In this document: piece after piece, positions 24,677-33,866 of the stretch
Layout of the letters: each line of letters starts with the position of its first letter
How positions within the stretch are numbered: the stretch's first letter is position 1
Source: Acidimicrobiaceae bacterium
GTDB taxonomy: Bacteria > Actinomycetota > Acidimicrobiia > Acidimicrobiales > Aldehydirespiratoraceae
Direction: 5' to 3'
DNA length: 37,826 bases
NCBI GenBank assembly: GCA_026708645.1
Contig: JAPOUM010000015.1
Location: forward strand, 1 to 37,826
Notes under the pieces: model-generated
The model's input: the letters and a program-made list of their open reading frames with translations, nothing else
Databases searched by the model: none
What the model was told of the DNA's origin: nothing
Translations under genes and position numbers: made by a program

Positions 24677-26569
24677 CTAGTCGGCGAGTTCTGCCATGAG
24701 CCGATAGCCGCGGCCCGAGCAGTCCTCGCAGAGATCCGACAGCGACTCGAGCAGCCCCTGACCGCTGCGCTTGCGGGTCATCTCCACCAAACCCAGACCG
24801 CTGATGTCGAGCACCTGAGTGCGGGTCTTGTCGCGCGCCAGCGCTTCTCGGAAGCGTTTGGACACCTGAGCCCGGTTGGCGGCGATCTCCATGTCGACGA
24901 AGTCCACCACGATGATCCCGCCGATGTCGCGCAGCCGCAGTTGGCGGGCCAACTCTTCGGCCGCCTCCAGGTTGTTGGCCAGCACCGTCTCTTCCAGGCT
25001 GGAGCTGCCCACGTTCTTGCCGGTGTTCACATCCACCACCGTCAGCGCCTCGGTGTGCTCGATGATCAGCGAGCCGCCCGAAGGCAGCCAAACCTTCGGC
25101 ACGAGAGCCTTCTTGAGCTGTTCGGTGACGTAATAGCGCTCGAAGAGCGGCAGCTTCTCCTTGTCGGCGTCGTAGTGTTCCACACGGTCGGCCAACGGCG
25201 AGATGATCGACGACACATAGCCCGCGACCTCGGAGTGCAACGACCGGTCGTCGATGATCACCCCCCGATAATCGGAATTGAGCTCCTCGCGGATCAGCCG
25301 CAACGGTGCCGCAGGCTCGCGGTAGAGCAAAGCCGGGGCCGTGCGGGCGGCGGCGAGCTTGGAGATGTCGTTCCATTGGCCCACAAGGCGGGCGATGTCG
25401 CGCTTGATCTCGGCTGCGGTGACCTTCTCGGCTGCGGTGCGCACGATCATTCCGTGACCTTCCGGCTTGGCTTTGTCGAGTATCGACCGCAGCCGCCTGC
25501 TCTCGGAGTCGGGCAGCCGTTTGGATATGCCGACACCCGAGGAGTTGGGCACCAGCACCACGAAGCGTCCAGCCAGCGACACCTCCTGGGTGAGTCGGGC
25601 GCCCTTCTCGCCGATGGGGTTCTTGGTCACCTGGCAGAGAATCGACTGGTTGGGTTTGAGCAGGTCCTCGATGCGCGGCCGGGACTGGTCGCCGCCAGAA
25701 CCGGAATCGATCTCGTCGGAGTCGTATTGGACGTCGCCTCGGTAGAGCACCGCGTTCTTGGGCGTGCCGATGTCGACGAAAGCCGTCTCCATGCCGGGCA
25801 GCACGCTCTGAACCCGTCCCAGATAGATGTTGCCGTGGATCTGGCCGATGTCGTCGGCCGGGCGAGACACGCTGAACTCGATGAGACGGCGCCCTTCGAG
25901 CACGGCTATGTGCGTGGCCTGCTCCGAAACGTGGACGCACATCAGATAGCGGCCCACGGCCTGGCCTTTGCGGGTGCGCCCGCGGCGGCTGTGCAAGCTC
26001 TTCTCGTCGAGTTGCACGGGTTCGTCGACGGTCACGGCCTCGACCACGGCGGGAGCGGCGCCGCCTGACGCGGCTTGGCCGCCGCGTCCGCCCCGGCGGC
26101 GTCGGCGCCGGCGGGCGCTTGCGGATCCCGCCTCGGAACCGGATCCCGCCGCCGGCTCAGGATTCCGCGCGGCGGGCGCGGCTTTGGGCGCGGCGGCGGG
26201 CGCGGACCGAGGCTGCTTGCCGGGCGGCGCCGGGGCGGGGCGAGTGTCGCCGATCCGTGGCTTGCGCTGCGCAGGAGCGGCGCTCTCGGGCGCGGCGCGG
26301 GCGCGGCGCGGCGCGTCTGCCGTCACCGGCGCGGCGCCGCCGGCCTGCCTGGAGCGTCTGGAGCGCTGCCGCCTGGGTTGCTCGGACGACTGCTTATCAG
26401 ATGCTTGCGGCTTATCAGACGACCGCTGCGTCTGAGGCGCCTTCTGCTCCTTCGCAGCCTTGGCGGCTTGCTGGGCTTGCGGCGCTCGTGACGCGTTCTG
26501 ACGCGCTCGGCCTGATGTCTTGGAGTCGCTTGAGCGCGACGCGCTCGACGACTGCGGTTCTTTGTCCAT
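24677..26569 (-). CDS. rne: Ribonuclease E/G
   Basis: A 630-residue endoribonuclease for RNA processing and decay. The first 190 residues are a basic, Q/S/A/R-rich disordered extension (RRQRSRRSRQAGG, ARRRRRRRGGRGG). The catalytic part follows: S1 domain (GNIYLGRVQSVLPGMETAFV), RNase H-like and DNase I-like parts with VVDFVDMEIAANR and DKTRTQVLDISGLGLVEMTR. The C-terminal zinc-link CEDCSGRG is present. The start ATG 26569 has AAGGAA upstream. Whether it is closer to E or G cannot be settled here; length and extension suggest an actinobacterial E/G hybrid. Confidence 0.95.
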   Translation of the reverse strand: MDKEPQSSSASRSSDSKTSGRARQNASRAPQAQQAAKAAKEQKAPQTQRSSDKPQASDKQSSEQPRRQRSRRSRQAGGAAPVTADAPRRARAAPESAAPAQRKPRIGDTRPAPAPPGKQPRSAPAAAPKAAPAARNPEPAAGSGSEAGSASARRRRRRRGGRGGQAASGGAAPAVVEAVTVDEPVQLDEKSLHSRRGRTRKGQAVGRYLMCVHVSEQATHIAVLEGRRLIEFSVSRPADDIGQIHGNIYLGRVQSVLPGMETAFVDIGTPKNAVLYRGDVQYDSDEIDSGSGGDQSRPRIEDLLKPNQSILCQVTKNPIGEKGARLTQEVSLAGRFVVLVPNSSGVGISKRLPDSESRRLRSILDKAKPEGHGMIVRTAAEKVTAAEIKRDIARLVGQWNDISKLAAARTAPALLYREPAAPLRLIREELNSDYRGVIIDDRSLHSEVAGYVSSIISPLADRVEHYDADKEKLPLFERYYVTEQLKKALVPKVWLPSGGSLIIEHTEALTVVDVNTGKNVGSSSLEETVLANNLEAAEELARQLRLRDIGGIIVVDFVDMEIAANRAQVSKRFREALARDKTRTQVLDISGLGLVEMTRKRSGQGLLESLSDLCEDCSGRGYRLMAELAD

Positions 26570-26599
26570 TGTGTTCCTTCGAGTGAACGCGCGGGGCGC

Positions 26600-26920
26600 T
26601 CATGGCGCGGCTCCCGCTGCTGAGACCGACAGCTCGCGAACCGTCAGCGGTTCGCGGCGCTGGTCTGTGTCTGTGGTGATCCATTGATGAAGACGGCAGG
26701 CGCGCAGCACCCGCAAAGGCGGACGCAGCGCGGCAAGAAACTCCTCGCCACGCACCGCTTGAGGCTGCGTGGCGAGATCGTCGAGGAGCCTCACACCGTC
26801 GTGGCGGGGGGTCTTCATGCCGTCCTCGCCGCCGATGTAGTGGGCCGGTTTCGCCACTTGGGGCAGCATCGGTTCAAGCTGCTGCCACAAGCTCTGTTCG
26901 CGCAAGTCATGATGTCGCAA
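26600..26920 (-). pseudogene. Remnant of a radical-SAM protein (TIGR03960-like N-terminus)
   Basis: A 106-residue frame starting TTG 26920. Its first 35 residues (SLWQQLEPMLPQVAKPAHYIG, abbreviated here, then GED) match the N-terminal signature of the large radical-SAM/B12 proteins that often sit between rodA and rne in Actinomycetota. The radical-SAM core with its CxxxCxxC site is absent. The rest (VRLLDDLATQPQ, LTVRELSVS) may be the end of the same gene or its partner after an internal deletion. I read it as a deletion scar. Confidence 0.5.
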
Positions 26921-26996
26921 AGTCGTTACCGCGAGTCTCGTCGCCGCGGCCCCTGCCTTGTATCAAGCCGCCGCGGAATCTCTGCCGTGCAGTTTA

Positions 26997-28226
26997 CTAG
27001 TGGGCTCGGATCATGCCTTCGATGCCCAGGCGGCGCCGGTAGACGCCGGCCACGAGACCCAGCGCCACCAGCGTCGTCAGCATCGACGACCCTCCGTAGC
27101 TCACCAGAGGAAGCGGGATGCCGGTCACCGGCATCATCCCCATGGTCATGCCCACCGACTGGAACGTCTGGAACAGCAGCATGGCGAAAATCCCGGTGGA
27201 CATCAGCTGCTCGAAGGACGTCGCAGCGAGCTGCGCGGTCCGCCACACCCTGAACAGCAGCAGCGACAGCAGGCCCAGCAGCACAGACGCCCCGCGCAAG
27301 CCCAGCTCCTCGCCGGCCACCGTGAAGATGAAGTCGGTCTGCTGCTGCGGCACCAGATCCGAGCGGGTCTGAGTGCCTTGGAACAGCCCCTGGCCTCGCA
27401 GGCCGCCGTTGCCGATGGCGATCTGGGCCTGCTCGACGTTGAAGGCGTAGCTGGTCGACTCTTCGCTCACGTCAGAGGTGAACAGATAGACCCGCAGCCG
27501 GGCTTCCTGATACTCCGCCAGCACGTCGGAGCGGTAGATGCCCACGGCGCCCACCACCGCCACTATCACCAGCAGCACTATCCAGCGTGCTCTCACCCCG
27601 CTGATCACCACCATCAGCAGAGTGATCACCAGATAAACCAGCATCGTGCCCACGTCAGGCTGCAACAAGATCAGCGCTATCGGCGCCAGAGCCAGAGCCA
27701 GAGCCAGAACAGTCCGGGTCAGGCTCACCTCAGGAGGCGCCGGGCTCGTCCCCGGGGCTCTCTTGCCGGGCGACAGCATCATGGCCAGTCCGAAGATCAG
27801 CCCCAGCTTGGCAGGCTCCGACGGCTGCAGCCTGAAAGGCCCCAGCTCCAACCAGGCTCGGGTGCCGTTGACTTCCACGCCGAACAACGCAACAACGACC
27901 AGAGAGGCCAGCATCAGCGCGAACACGGCCGGATAGAGCTTCCGCATCCATTCCAACGGAGCGAACGCCACGGCCACGGCGCCGACGAGTCCCACCGCTA
28001 TGTAGAGAACCTGACGTTCCAGGTAGGAGGTGTCAGGCTCGGTGAAATCGCCGACCACGCCGCGGGTGGCCGAATAAACCAGCAGCGCCCCCATCGCCGC
28101 CGTCGCCAGAGCTGAAAGGATCAACAGCGGATCCACCAGCAGCCACCAAGGATCCGGCGAAGCCTGGCGGCGCGACGGGTCTTTCGCCGAGGACGGCACG
28201 GAGGTCGCAGGGCTCAGAGCAGTCAC
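26997..28226 (-). CDS. rodA: Peptidoglycan glycosyltransferase RodA (SEDS)
   Basis: A 409-residue SEDS-family polymerase with about ten membrane segments. Seen are TRAWLELGPFRLQPSEPAKL (family WxxxxxxxxQPSE signature), LILLQPDVGTMLVYL and TGIPLPLVSYGGSSML. It polymerises lipid II in the elongasome with PBP2. The GTG start at 28226 overlaps the PBP2 stop (GTGA), so the pair is translated together. Confidence 0.96.
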   Translation of the reverse strand: MTALSPATSVPSSAKDPSRRQASPDPWWLLVDPLLILSALATAAMGALLVYSATRGVVGDFTEPDTSYLERQVLYIAVGLVGAVAVAFAPLEWMRKLYPAVFALMLASLVVVALFGVEVNGTRAWLELGPFRLQPSEPAKLGLIFGLAMMLSPGKRAPGTSPAPPEVSLTRTVLALALALAPIALILLQPDVGTMLVYLVITLLMVVISGVRARWIVLLVIVAVVGAVGIYRSDVLAEYQEARLRVYLFTSDVSEESTSYAFNVEQAQIAIGNGGLRGQGLFQGTQTRSDLVPQQQTDFIFTVAGEELGLRGASVLLGLLSLLLFRVWRTAQLAATSFEQLMSTGIFAMLLFQTFQSVGMTMGMMPVTGIPLPLVSYGGSSMLTTLVALGLVAGVYRRRLGIEGMIRAH

Positions 28227-30526
28227 GGCAACGCGTCCAGTCCGCTCTCCTCGACGGCTTCGGGGCCGCCCACCAGCTCGGAGCAGTGCTGCGACAGCTG
28301 CGGCTGGGCCGTCGAGATCGGCTCACCGTCGGAGTCGACTTTGATCGCGCCGGTGCGCATCCCCTCGAAGAACGACGCGAGCAGCTTGACCTCGTTGTAA
28401 CAGATGTCCACTTCGGCGGCTGTGAGCGCCCGCTCCACGGTGTCGGTGGCGATCGGCAGCAAGACCCGCGCCACCGCCGGCGCGGCCACGTCACCGCCGA
28501 AGCCGGCTTCTTCCAGCACCATCGACACCACCACTTCAGGGGTGTGAACCAGGCCGCGCTCTGGCCAGGCGGACGGGCCGAATCCCACGAACCATGCGTA
28601 GTCGGCTTGGCCCTGCTTCTCGGCGGTGCCCGTCTTGCCCGCCACCGGCCAGGCGTCGAGCGGAAAATCGACGCCGCCCTCGCCGGGGCGGTTGAAAGCC
28701 TCGAACGCTGTGCCGCGCAGCAGCGTCGCTTCGCTGCTGCCGGTCAAGTTGTAGGCAGTGACCCCGTTGAGGCCGTCCAGCAGCGGCTCGGAGATCTCGG
28801 CGGGCCATTCAATCTGGCGCAGCAGCCTGGGGCCGAACTCGTCGAGCACCGCGCCGCTGCGGTCGGTGATCTTGGTGGCGATGCTGGGCTGGTGCAGTTT
28901 GCCGCCGCTGGCGGTCACGGCGTACATGTTGGCCATCTGCAGCGGGGTGACCAGCAGATTCCCCTGACCTATCGAGAGGTTGATCGTGTCGCCGGCGAAC
29001 CACTGGTCGCCACTGCGCTGGAACACCCCCTGCTCGAACTGGTAGTCGTAATACGCCTTGTCGGGCACGACGCCGGGGCGCTCGTTCGGCAGAGGGATGC
29101 CCGAATGCGCTCCCAGCCCGAAAGCTCGCGCCGACTCCTGGATTCCTTCGTCGAGCGGTTCCGGGCGCAGGAAGAAGCCCTCGCCGCCGAGCCGGTAGAA
29201 GTAAGTGTCGCTGGACACCGTCAGAGCGTCGCGCAGATCGACGCCGCGCTCGCAGCAGTAGGGGCTGTTGAACACGCAAGTGTCGGAATCCACGGTGCAG
29301 TACGGGTAACGGTAGGTGCCGATGTCGGTGTAGAAGTCGTCCACCGCCAGCAAAGAGGCAGGATCGTCGCCTATCACGCCCTGGGTCATGGAGGCGTAGG
29401 CGGTCACCAGCTTGAAAGTGGAACCGGGCGGGTAGAGGCCCTGAATGGCGCGGTTGAGGATCGGCGAATAGTTCTCTTCGGCGACCAGATCGTCGAACAG
29501 CCGCTGCGATATGCCGTTGACGAAATCACCGGGATCGAAGGTGGGGAAGGACGCCATGGCCAGGATCGAACCGTCACGGGGGTCGAGGGCCACGGCCGCG
29601 CCCGAGGACGCCACGAACTCGGGGGCGTCGGGCTCGTCCTCGGGGAGCTCCTGACGGCGGGCCTCGTCGAGGCCGCGCCGCAGTTCCTGCTCCAGCAGGC
29701 TCTGAACGTCCAAATCTATGGTGAGATGCACGTCGCTGCCGGGCATCGGGTGGCGGCTCTTGTCATCGTGGACTCTGACGATCTCCTCGCGTCGGTTCAC
29801 TTCCAGGACGCGCACGCCGGGCACTCCCCGCAGCTGGTTCTCGAAGATCCGCTCCACCCCGGATTTCCCGATCTCGTCGTCGGGCTGATAGGTCTTGGCG
29901 CTGGGATCGGCGCCGATCCCCGACGGTCCGACTTGGGCGACCTGGGCGCGGTACTCGGCCTGGGTCAGCGGGCCCACATAACCGAGCAGGTGAGCCGCCA
30001 GCTCGCCGTAGGGGTAGCTGCGGACAGTGCGCTCCTCCACTGTGACCCCCGGGAAGAGATCCGGCCGCTCGCCGAGATAGACGAGCAGCCCGGGTTCGAT
30101 GTCGAAAGCGACCGGCACACTGTCGAAAGGCCCGAACTGCTGGCTGGCGAGGCGCTCCTCGATATGGCTGACTTTGGTGAGGCGCCCGGAGCGGCTGATG
30201 ATCGCGGCCAGCTCCCTCAGAGCGGTCCGCTGCTCGGATTCGCTGAGCGCCGAGTAGAACGCTCTGCGGTCGATGGACACCACCTGCACCACCCGGTTGT
30301 CGACGAGGATCCGTCCTTTCACGTCGAAGATCCGCCCGCGGGGTGCTTCCGTGTAGACCACCCGCAGAATGTTGGCGGCGGCAGCGTCCTGCAGTTCCAC
30401 TCTCTCCAGGACTTGCAGATACCACAGCCGCGCGAACAGCGACGCCACCAGGCAGATCGCCACGATGCCGATCACGTAGAGCCGGAACCCTCGGCGCCCG
30501 GCGGACTCTGCTTGTGCGGTCGTCAT
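28223..30526 (-). CDS. mrdA: Penicillin-binding protein 2
   Basis: A 767-residue class B PBP, the transpeptidase of the elongation complex. One N-terminal membrane anchor (LYVIGIVAICLVASLFARLW) is followed by the PBP dimer domain (EAPRGRIFDVKGRILVDNR) and the transpeptidase with SxxK STFK (Ser369), SSDTYFYRLG at the SxN region and KTGTAEK (Lys631). SSD replaces the more usual SxN, which is also seen in other PBP2 proteins. An internal insertion near 410-445 contains three or four Cys (YCTVDSDTC, SPYCC) that could form disulfides outside the cell. It lies between mreD and rodA. Confidence 0.96.
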   Translation of the reverse strand: MTTAQAESAGRRGFRLYVIGIVAICLVASLFARLWYLQVLERVELQDAAAANILRVVYTEAPRGRIFDVKGRILVDNRVVQVVSIDRRAFYSALSESEQRTALRELAAIISRSGRLTKVSHIEERLASQQFGPFDSVPVAFDIEPGLLVYLGERPDLFPGVTVEERTVRSYPYGELAAHLLGYVGPLTQAEYRAQVAQVGPSGIGADPSAKTYQPDDEIGKSGVERIFENQLRGVPGVRVLEVNRREEIVRVHDDKSRHPMPGSDVHLTIDLDVQSLLEQELRRGLDEARRQELPEDEPDAPEFVASSGAAVALDPRDGSILAMASFPTFDPGDFVNGISQRLFDDLVAEENYSPILNRAIQGLYPPGSTFKLVTAYASMTQGVIGDDPASLLAVDDFYTDIGTYRYPYCTVDSDTCVFNSPYCCERGVDLRDALTVSSDTYFYRLGGEGFFLRPEPLDEGIQESARAFGLGAHSGIPLPNERPGVVPDKAYYDYQFEQGVFQRSGDQWFAGDTINLSIGQGNLLVTPLQMANMYAVTASGGKLHQPSIATKITDRSGAVLDEFGPRLLRQIEWPAEISEPLLDGLNGVTAYNLTGSSEATLLRGTAFEAFNRPGEGGVDFPLDAWPVAGKTGTAEKQGQADYAWFVGFGPSAWPERGLVHTPEVVVSMVLEEAGFGGDVAAPAVARVLLPIATDTVERALTAAEVDICYNEVKLLASFFEGMRTGAIKVDSDGEPISTAQPQLSQHCSELVGGPEAVEESGLDALP

Positions 30527-30604
30527 CAGCCGGCGCCTCGGCCGCCTACGCCCGGCATCGCCTGGTCGACGGCCGCGATGGCGCTGATGCCTGTGCCTGC
30601 GCGC

Positions 30605-31279
30605 TCACTTCGCCCGAGTCCGGCGCCGCCAGAAACCGCCGAAGGCCGCGCCGCTGTCAGCAGCGTCGTCACGGCTGATCCCCAGAGCCCATCGCATCGC
30701 CGCAGCAGCAGGCCACGCCAGCACGGTATTGAACAGCGACGCCACCAGCACGATGCTCAACAGGCGGTCGGTGAGGAGCCCGCTCTGTCCGATGACCGTG
30801 CCGAGCAACGCATACGCCGACACCATGGCGGCGGTTCCCAGGAACACCAGCGACAGAGTCCTCGCCGGGGTGTCGTGGAAAAGGTCCTCGGTGAGGTCTC
30901 CCAAAGCGTAGGCGACCACCGCGAAGGTCAGGGCCGCCAGCCCCAGCGGCGTCGGCAGGTAGACGTCCCAGGCCAGACCAGCCAGAAAAGCGATCACCGA
31001 ACCGTTCTGGGAGCCTGCGAGAAGTCCCGCCAGGATCGCCAGCAGCGCCGGCAGTTCGGGCGCCACGCCCGCGACCCGCACCTCGGTGAAGAAAGTCAAC
31101 TGCGCCAACAGCGCCACCGCGAAGACGAGAATCACCCGCAGCGAGGTCAATGCGACGCCGAGGCTGTTCGACAGCAGCCGCGGATACGACTGCGCCGACC
31201 GGGTCCGGGCCGGCTGCGTCGAAGCGGCCCGCTCCCACAACGGCGTCGGCATCCCCGCCGAAGGCCGTACCGGGGTCAC
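30605..31279 (-). CDS. mreD: Rod-shape protein MreD
   Basis: A 224-residue integral membrane protein with five or six hydrophobic segments (TSLRVILVFAVALLAQLTFF, LPALLAILAGLLAG, FLAGLAWDVYLPTPLGLAAL). Sequence identity in this family is low, and the call rests on size, topology and position directly after mreC. GTG start at 31279 overlaps the mreC stop. The first 40 residues are a hydrophilic extension. Confidence 0.9.
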   Translation of the reverse strand: MTPVRPSAGMPTPLWERAASTQPARTRSAQSYPRLLSNSLGVALTSLRVILVFAVALLAQLTFFTEVRVAGVAPELPALLAILAGLLAGSQNGSVIAFLAGLAWDVYLPTPLGLAALTFAVVAYALGDLTEDLFHDTPARTLSLVFLGTAAMVSAYALLGTVIGQSGLLTDRLLSIVLVASLFNTVLAWPAAAAMRWALGISRDDAADSGAAFGGFWRRRTRAK

Positions 31280-32253
31280 CGCGACTCCTCGGCGGCCGGC
31301 GGCGGAGCTCCCGGCTCGGAGATCTCAGGCTCGGGCTCTAGGGTCTCGGGCTCGGGAGCGAAAGGCTGAGGGTCGAAAGGAGACCCCGGCGCTGTCGGAG
31401 GCTCGTCCTCGGGCTGTTGCAGAAGCACCGACACATAGCCCAGCTGCCCCACATCGACGTTCAGATCGACGGTCACCAGCTGCACCAGACCCGCCTCTGA
31501 GGGCTCGACCGACAGCACACGGCCCACCGGTATGTCCGCCGGATAGCGGCTGCCCGCCGCAGTCACGACCCCGCTGCCCACCGCGGCCAGCTCAGACAGG
31601 TCGCCCGTCTCGGGCCAGCGCAGCCCGGCGTCCACGACGAACTTCGACGCGTCGCCGGCCAAGCCGTGGCCGAGGCCCACGTCACCGGTGCCGAGCAGGC
31701 GCACGCCTATCACCAGACCGGGATCGCTCACAGTGGTGACCGTGCTCGAAGTGGAGTCCACCAGCTCCACCCGTCCCACGAAACCGGCCGAGGTCACCAC
31801 GGCCATGCCCGGCGCCACGCCGTCACGATGCCCAACGTCGATCGACAGCACGTCATCGGCGAAGTTGCCGGGAGAGTCGCGCAGCACCGACGCAGCCAAC
31901 CGAGGCACGTCGCTGACGTAGGCGACGCCGGTGGCCGACAGCAGCCGGTCGAAAGCGTCCTGCTCGGCGGCGGAACGGATGTCGGCGGTGGCGAGGCGGT
32001 CGAGTTCGTCTTGGAGTCTGGCGTTCTCGTCTTGGAGGTCGCTGTAGGTGAACATCACGGTCCAGACTCGAGCCACGGGGCCCAGCACCACGTCAGCCGC
32101 CGACACCACCGGCTCGAGAGCGTCGCGGACGCGGCTCTGCACCGCCTCCAGCGGACCGAAGCCGCGGAAATCGAGTGTCAGCAGAGTGATTGCCGTCAGT
32201 ATCAGCAGAAGCAGGCGGTAGCGGGACCGTGCCCTGCGCTGGGCGACCGCCAT
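31276..32253 (-). CDS. mreC: Rod-shape protein MreC
   Basis: A 325-residue MreC: one N-terminal membrane helix (YRLLLLILTAITLLTLDF), a coiled coil (LQDENARLQDELDRLA) and the beta-barrel core (VLSIDVGHRDGVAPGMAVVT, GFVGRVELV). The C-terminal 50 residues are P/E-rich and disordered (EPETLEPEPEISEPGA). MreC links MreB to PBP2. It follows mreB by 53 bp and overlaps mreD. Confidence 0.95.
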   Translation of the reverse strand: MAVAQRRARSRYRLLLLILTAITLLTLDFRGFGPLEAVQSRVRDALEPVVSAADVVLGPVARVWTVMFTYSDLQDENARLQDELDRLATADIRSAAEQDAFDRLLSATGVAYVSDVPRLAASVLRDSPGNFADDVLSIDVGHRDGVAPGMAVVTSAGFVGRVELVDSTSSTVTTVSDPGLVIGVRLLGTGDVGLGHGLAGDASKFVVDAGLRWPETGDLSELAAVGSGVVTAAGSRYPADIPVGRVLSVEPSEAGLVQLVTVDLNVDVGQLGYVSVLLQQPEDEPPTAPGSPFDPQPFAPEPETLEPEPEISEPGAPPPAAEESR

Positions 32254-32306
32254 CTTGCAGGCTTAGAGGCCGCGCGAACAGGAGATCTGACAGCGTCCAA
32301 GAGAAA

Positions 32307-33323
32307 TCACCGCAGACCCAAGTCAAGCATCTGGCCGCAGCCGCGCGCCACTGCGTGCAACGGATCCGGCGGAACCGTTATGGGTATCGCAGTCTCGTTG
32401 GCGAGCCGCTGATCGAGGTTCCGCAGCAACGCTCCGCCGCCGGTGAGCACTATGCCCGCTTCCATGATGTCGGCCGCCAACTCCGGCGGGGTGTGATCGA
32501 GGGTGCTCCTGACAGCGTCGCAGATGGCGCTGACCGACTCTTCCAAGCCTTCGCGGATCTCCTCGGTGGTCACCGGCACCACCCTGGGCAGGCCGCTGAC
32601 GAGGTCGCGGCCCCGGATCTCGGCACGGCACTCTTGGGCGAGCGGACCGGCGGAACCGAGCACGATCTTGATCTCTTCGGAGGTGCGCTCGCCGATCAGC
32701 AGCGAGAACTCCTTTTTGACGAACTGCAGGATGCCGTTGTCGAACTCGTCGCCGCCCACCCGCAGCGACTGGCTCGTGACGATGCCGCCGAGCGATATCA
32801 CAGCAACCTCGGTGGTGCCTCCGCCGATGTCCACGACCATGTTGCCGGTAGGCTCCCAGACTTGGAGTCCGGTGCCTATGGCTGCGGCCATCGGCTCCTC
32901 GATGATCTGGGTCGGCTTGCGGGCGCCTGCCGATTCTGCGGCCTCCTGAACAGCCCGCTGCTCCACGCCGGTGGTGCCCGACGGCACCGCTATGACCATT
33001 CTCGGCTTGGTCCAGTGCTTCATGTGGACCCGCTCTATGAAGAAGCGCAGCATCTCCTCGCACATGTCGAAGTTGGCGATCACCCCGTCTTTGAGGGGGC
33101 GCACGGCCTGAATGTGCGAGGGGGTGCGTCCGATCATGCTCTTGGCCTCAGAGCCGACTGCCAGAACTTTGCGGCTGCGTGTGTTGACAGCCACCACGGA
33201 CGGCTCGTCGAGCACGATCCCCTCGCCGCGCACATAGACGACGGTGTTGGCGGTGCCCAAGTCCAGAGCCATGTCGCGGCCCACCATCCAACTGAGCCCC
33301 GAAAGCATGCTGGCTTTGCTCAT
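32307..33323 (-). CDS. mreB: Actin-like rod-shape protein MreB
   Basis: A 338-residue bacterial actin. The nucleotide-binding motifs MALDLGTANTVVYVRGEGIV, VDIGGGTTEVAVISLGGIV and LTGGGALLRNLD are complete. It organises lateral cell-wall synthesis from the membrane. ATG at 33323 has GAGGCG upstream. It is the first gene of mreBCD and is separated by 115 bp from ndk, the likely promoter region. Confidence 0.98.
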   Translation of the reverse strand: MSKASMLSGLSWMVGRDMALDLGTANTVVYVRGEGIVLDEPSVVAVNTRSRKVLAVGSEAKSMIGRTPSHIQAVRPLKDGVIANFDMCEEMLRFFIERVHMKHWTKPRMVIAVPSGTTGVEQRAVQEAAESAGARKPTQIIEEPMAAAIGTGLQVWEPTGNMVVDIGGGTTEVAVISLGGIVTSQSLRVGGDEFDNGILQFVKKEFSLLIGERTSEEIKIVLGSAGPLAQECRAEIRGRDLVSGLPRVVPVTTEEIREGLEESVSAICDAVRSTLDHTPPELAADIMEAGIVLTGGGALLRNLDQRLANETAIPITVPPDPLHAVARGCGQMLDLGLR

Positions 33324-33438
33324 AACGTCGCCTCTATAAGTTCGCCGAACCGTGTTGTGCCGGGATGAAACTCAGCCAACCGCCGCAAAGAGTGTAGACG
33401 CCAAGCGGCGTCCGCGCACAGCCGGTCGGGTCGGACCG

Positions 33439-33855
33439 CTAGCGCGATTGCAGATGAGGGAAGAAAATCTCGATCTCTCTTCGCGCCGACTCCGCCGAGT
33501 CGCTGCCGTGAACCAGGTTCTCGGTGACTCGCGTGGCGAGATCCCCGCGAATGGTTCCCGGCGCCGCGGCCGAGGGATCGGTGGCGCCCATCATGACCCG
33601 CACCGTGCTCCAAGCATCCGGCGGGCCTTCCACGACCGCCAGCAGCACCGGGCCCCTGCTCATGAAGGAGACCAGCTCGTCGTAGAAGCCTTTGCCGACG
33701 TGTTCGTGATAATGCCGAGCCAGCACTTCGGGATCCAGGACGCGCAGCTCTGCCGCGACCACCCTCAGACCCTTGCGCTCGAAGCGCCCGATTATCTCTC
33801 CGACGAGGCCGCGCTCGACGGCGTCGGGCTTGCAGATGACCAGCGTGCGATTCAC
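33439..33855 (-). CDS. ndk: Nucleoside diphosphate kinase
   Basis: A 138-residue enzyme from GTG 33855: NRTLVICKPDAVERGLVGEI, then RGPVLLAVVEG, MMGATDPSAAAPGTIRGDLA and the phospho-histidine motif NLVHGSDS (His116). It balances NTP pools. Longer upstream frames are readings of the folC gene; the GTG start lies 11 bp after the folC stop. Confidence 0.97.
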   Translation of the reverse strand: MNRTLVICKPDAVERGLVGEIIGRFERKGLRVVAAELRVLDPEVLARHYHEHVGKGFYDELVSFMSRGPVLLAVVEGPPDAWSTVRVMMGATDPSAAAPGTIRGDLATRVTENLVHGSDSAESARREIEIFFPHLQSR

Positions 33856-33866
33856 GGCCTGCGATG

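Noticed and set aside
28286..31369. 1027-residue plus-strand frame
   Set aside because: Antisense shadow of PBP2 and mreD; its length reflects GC-rich codon bias.
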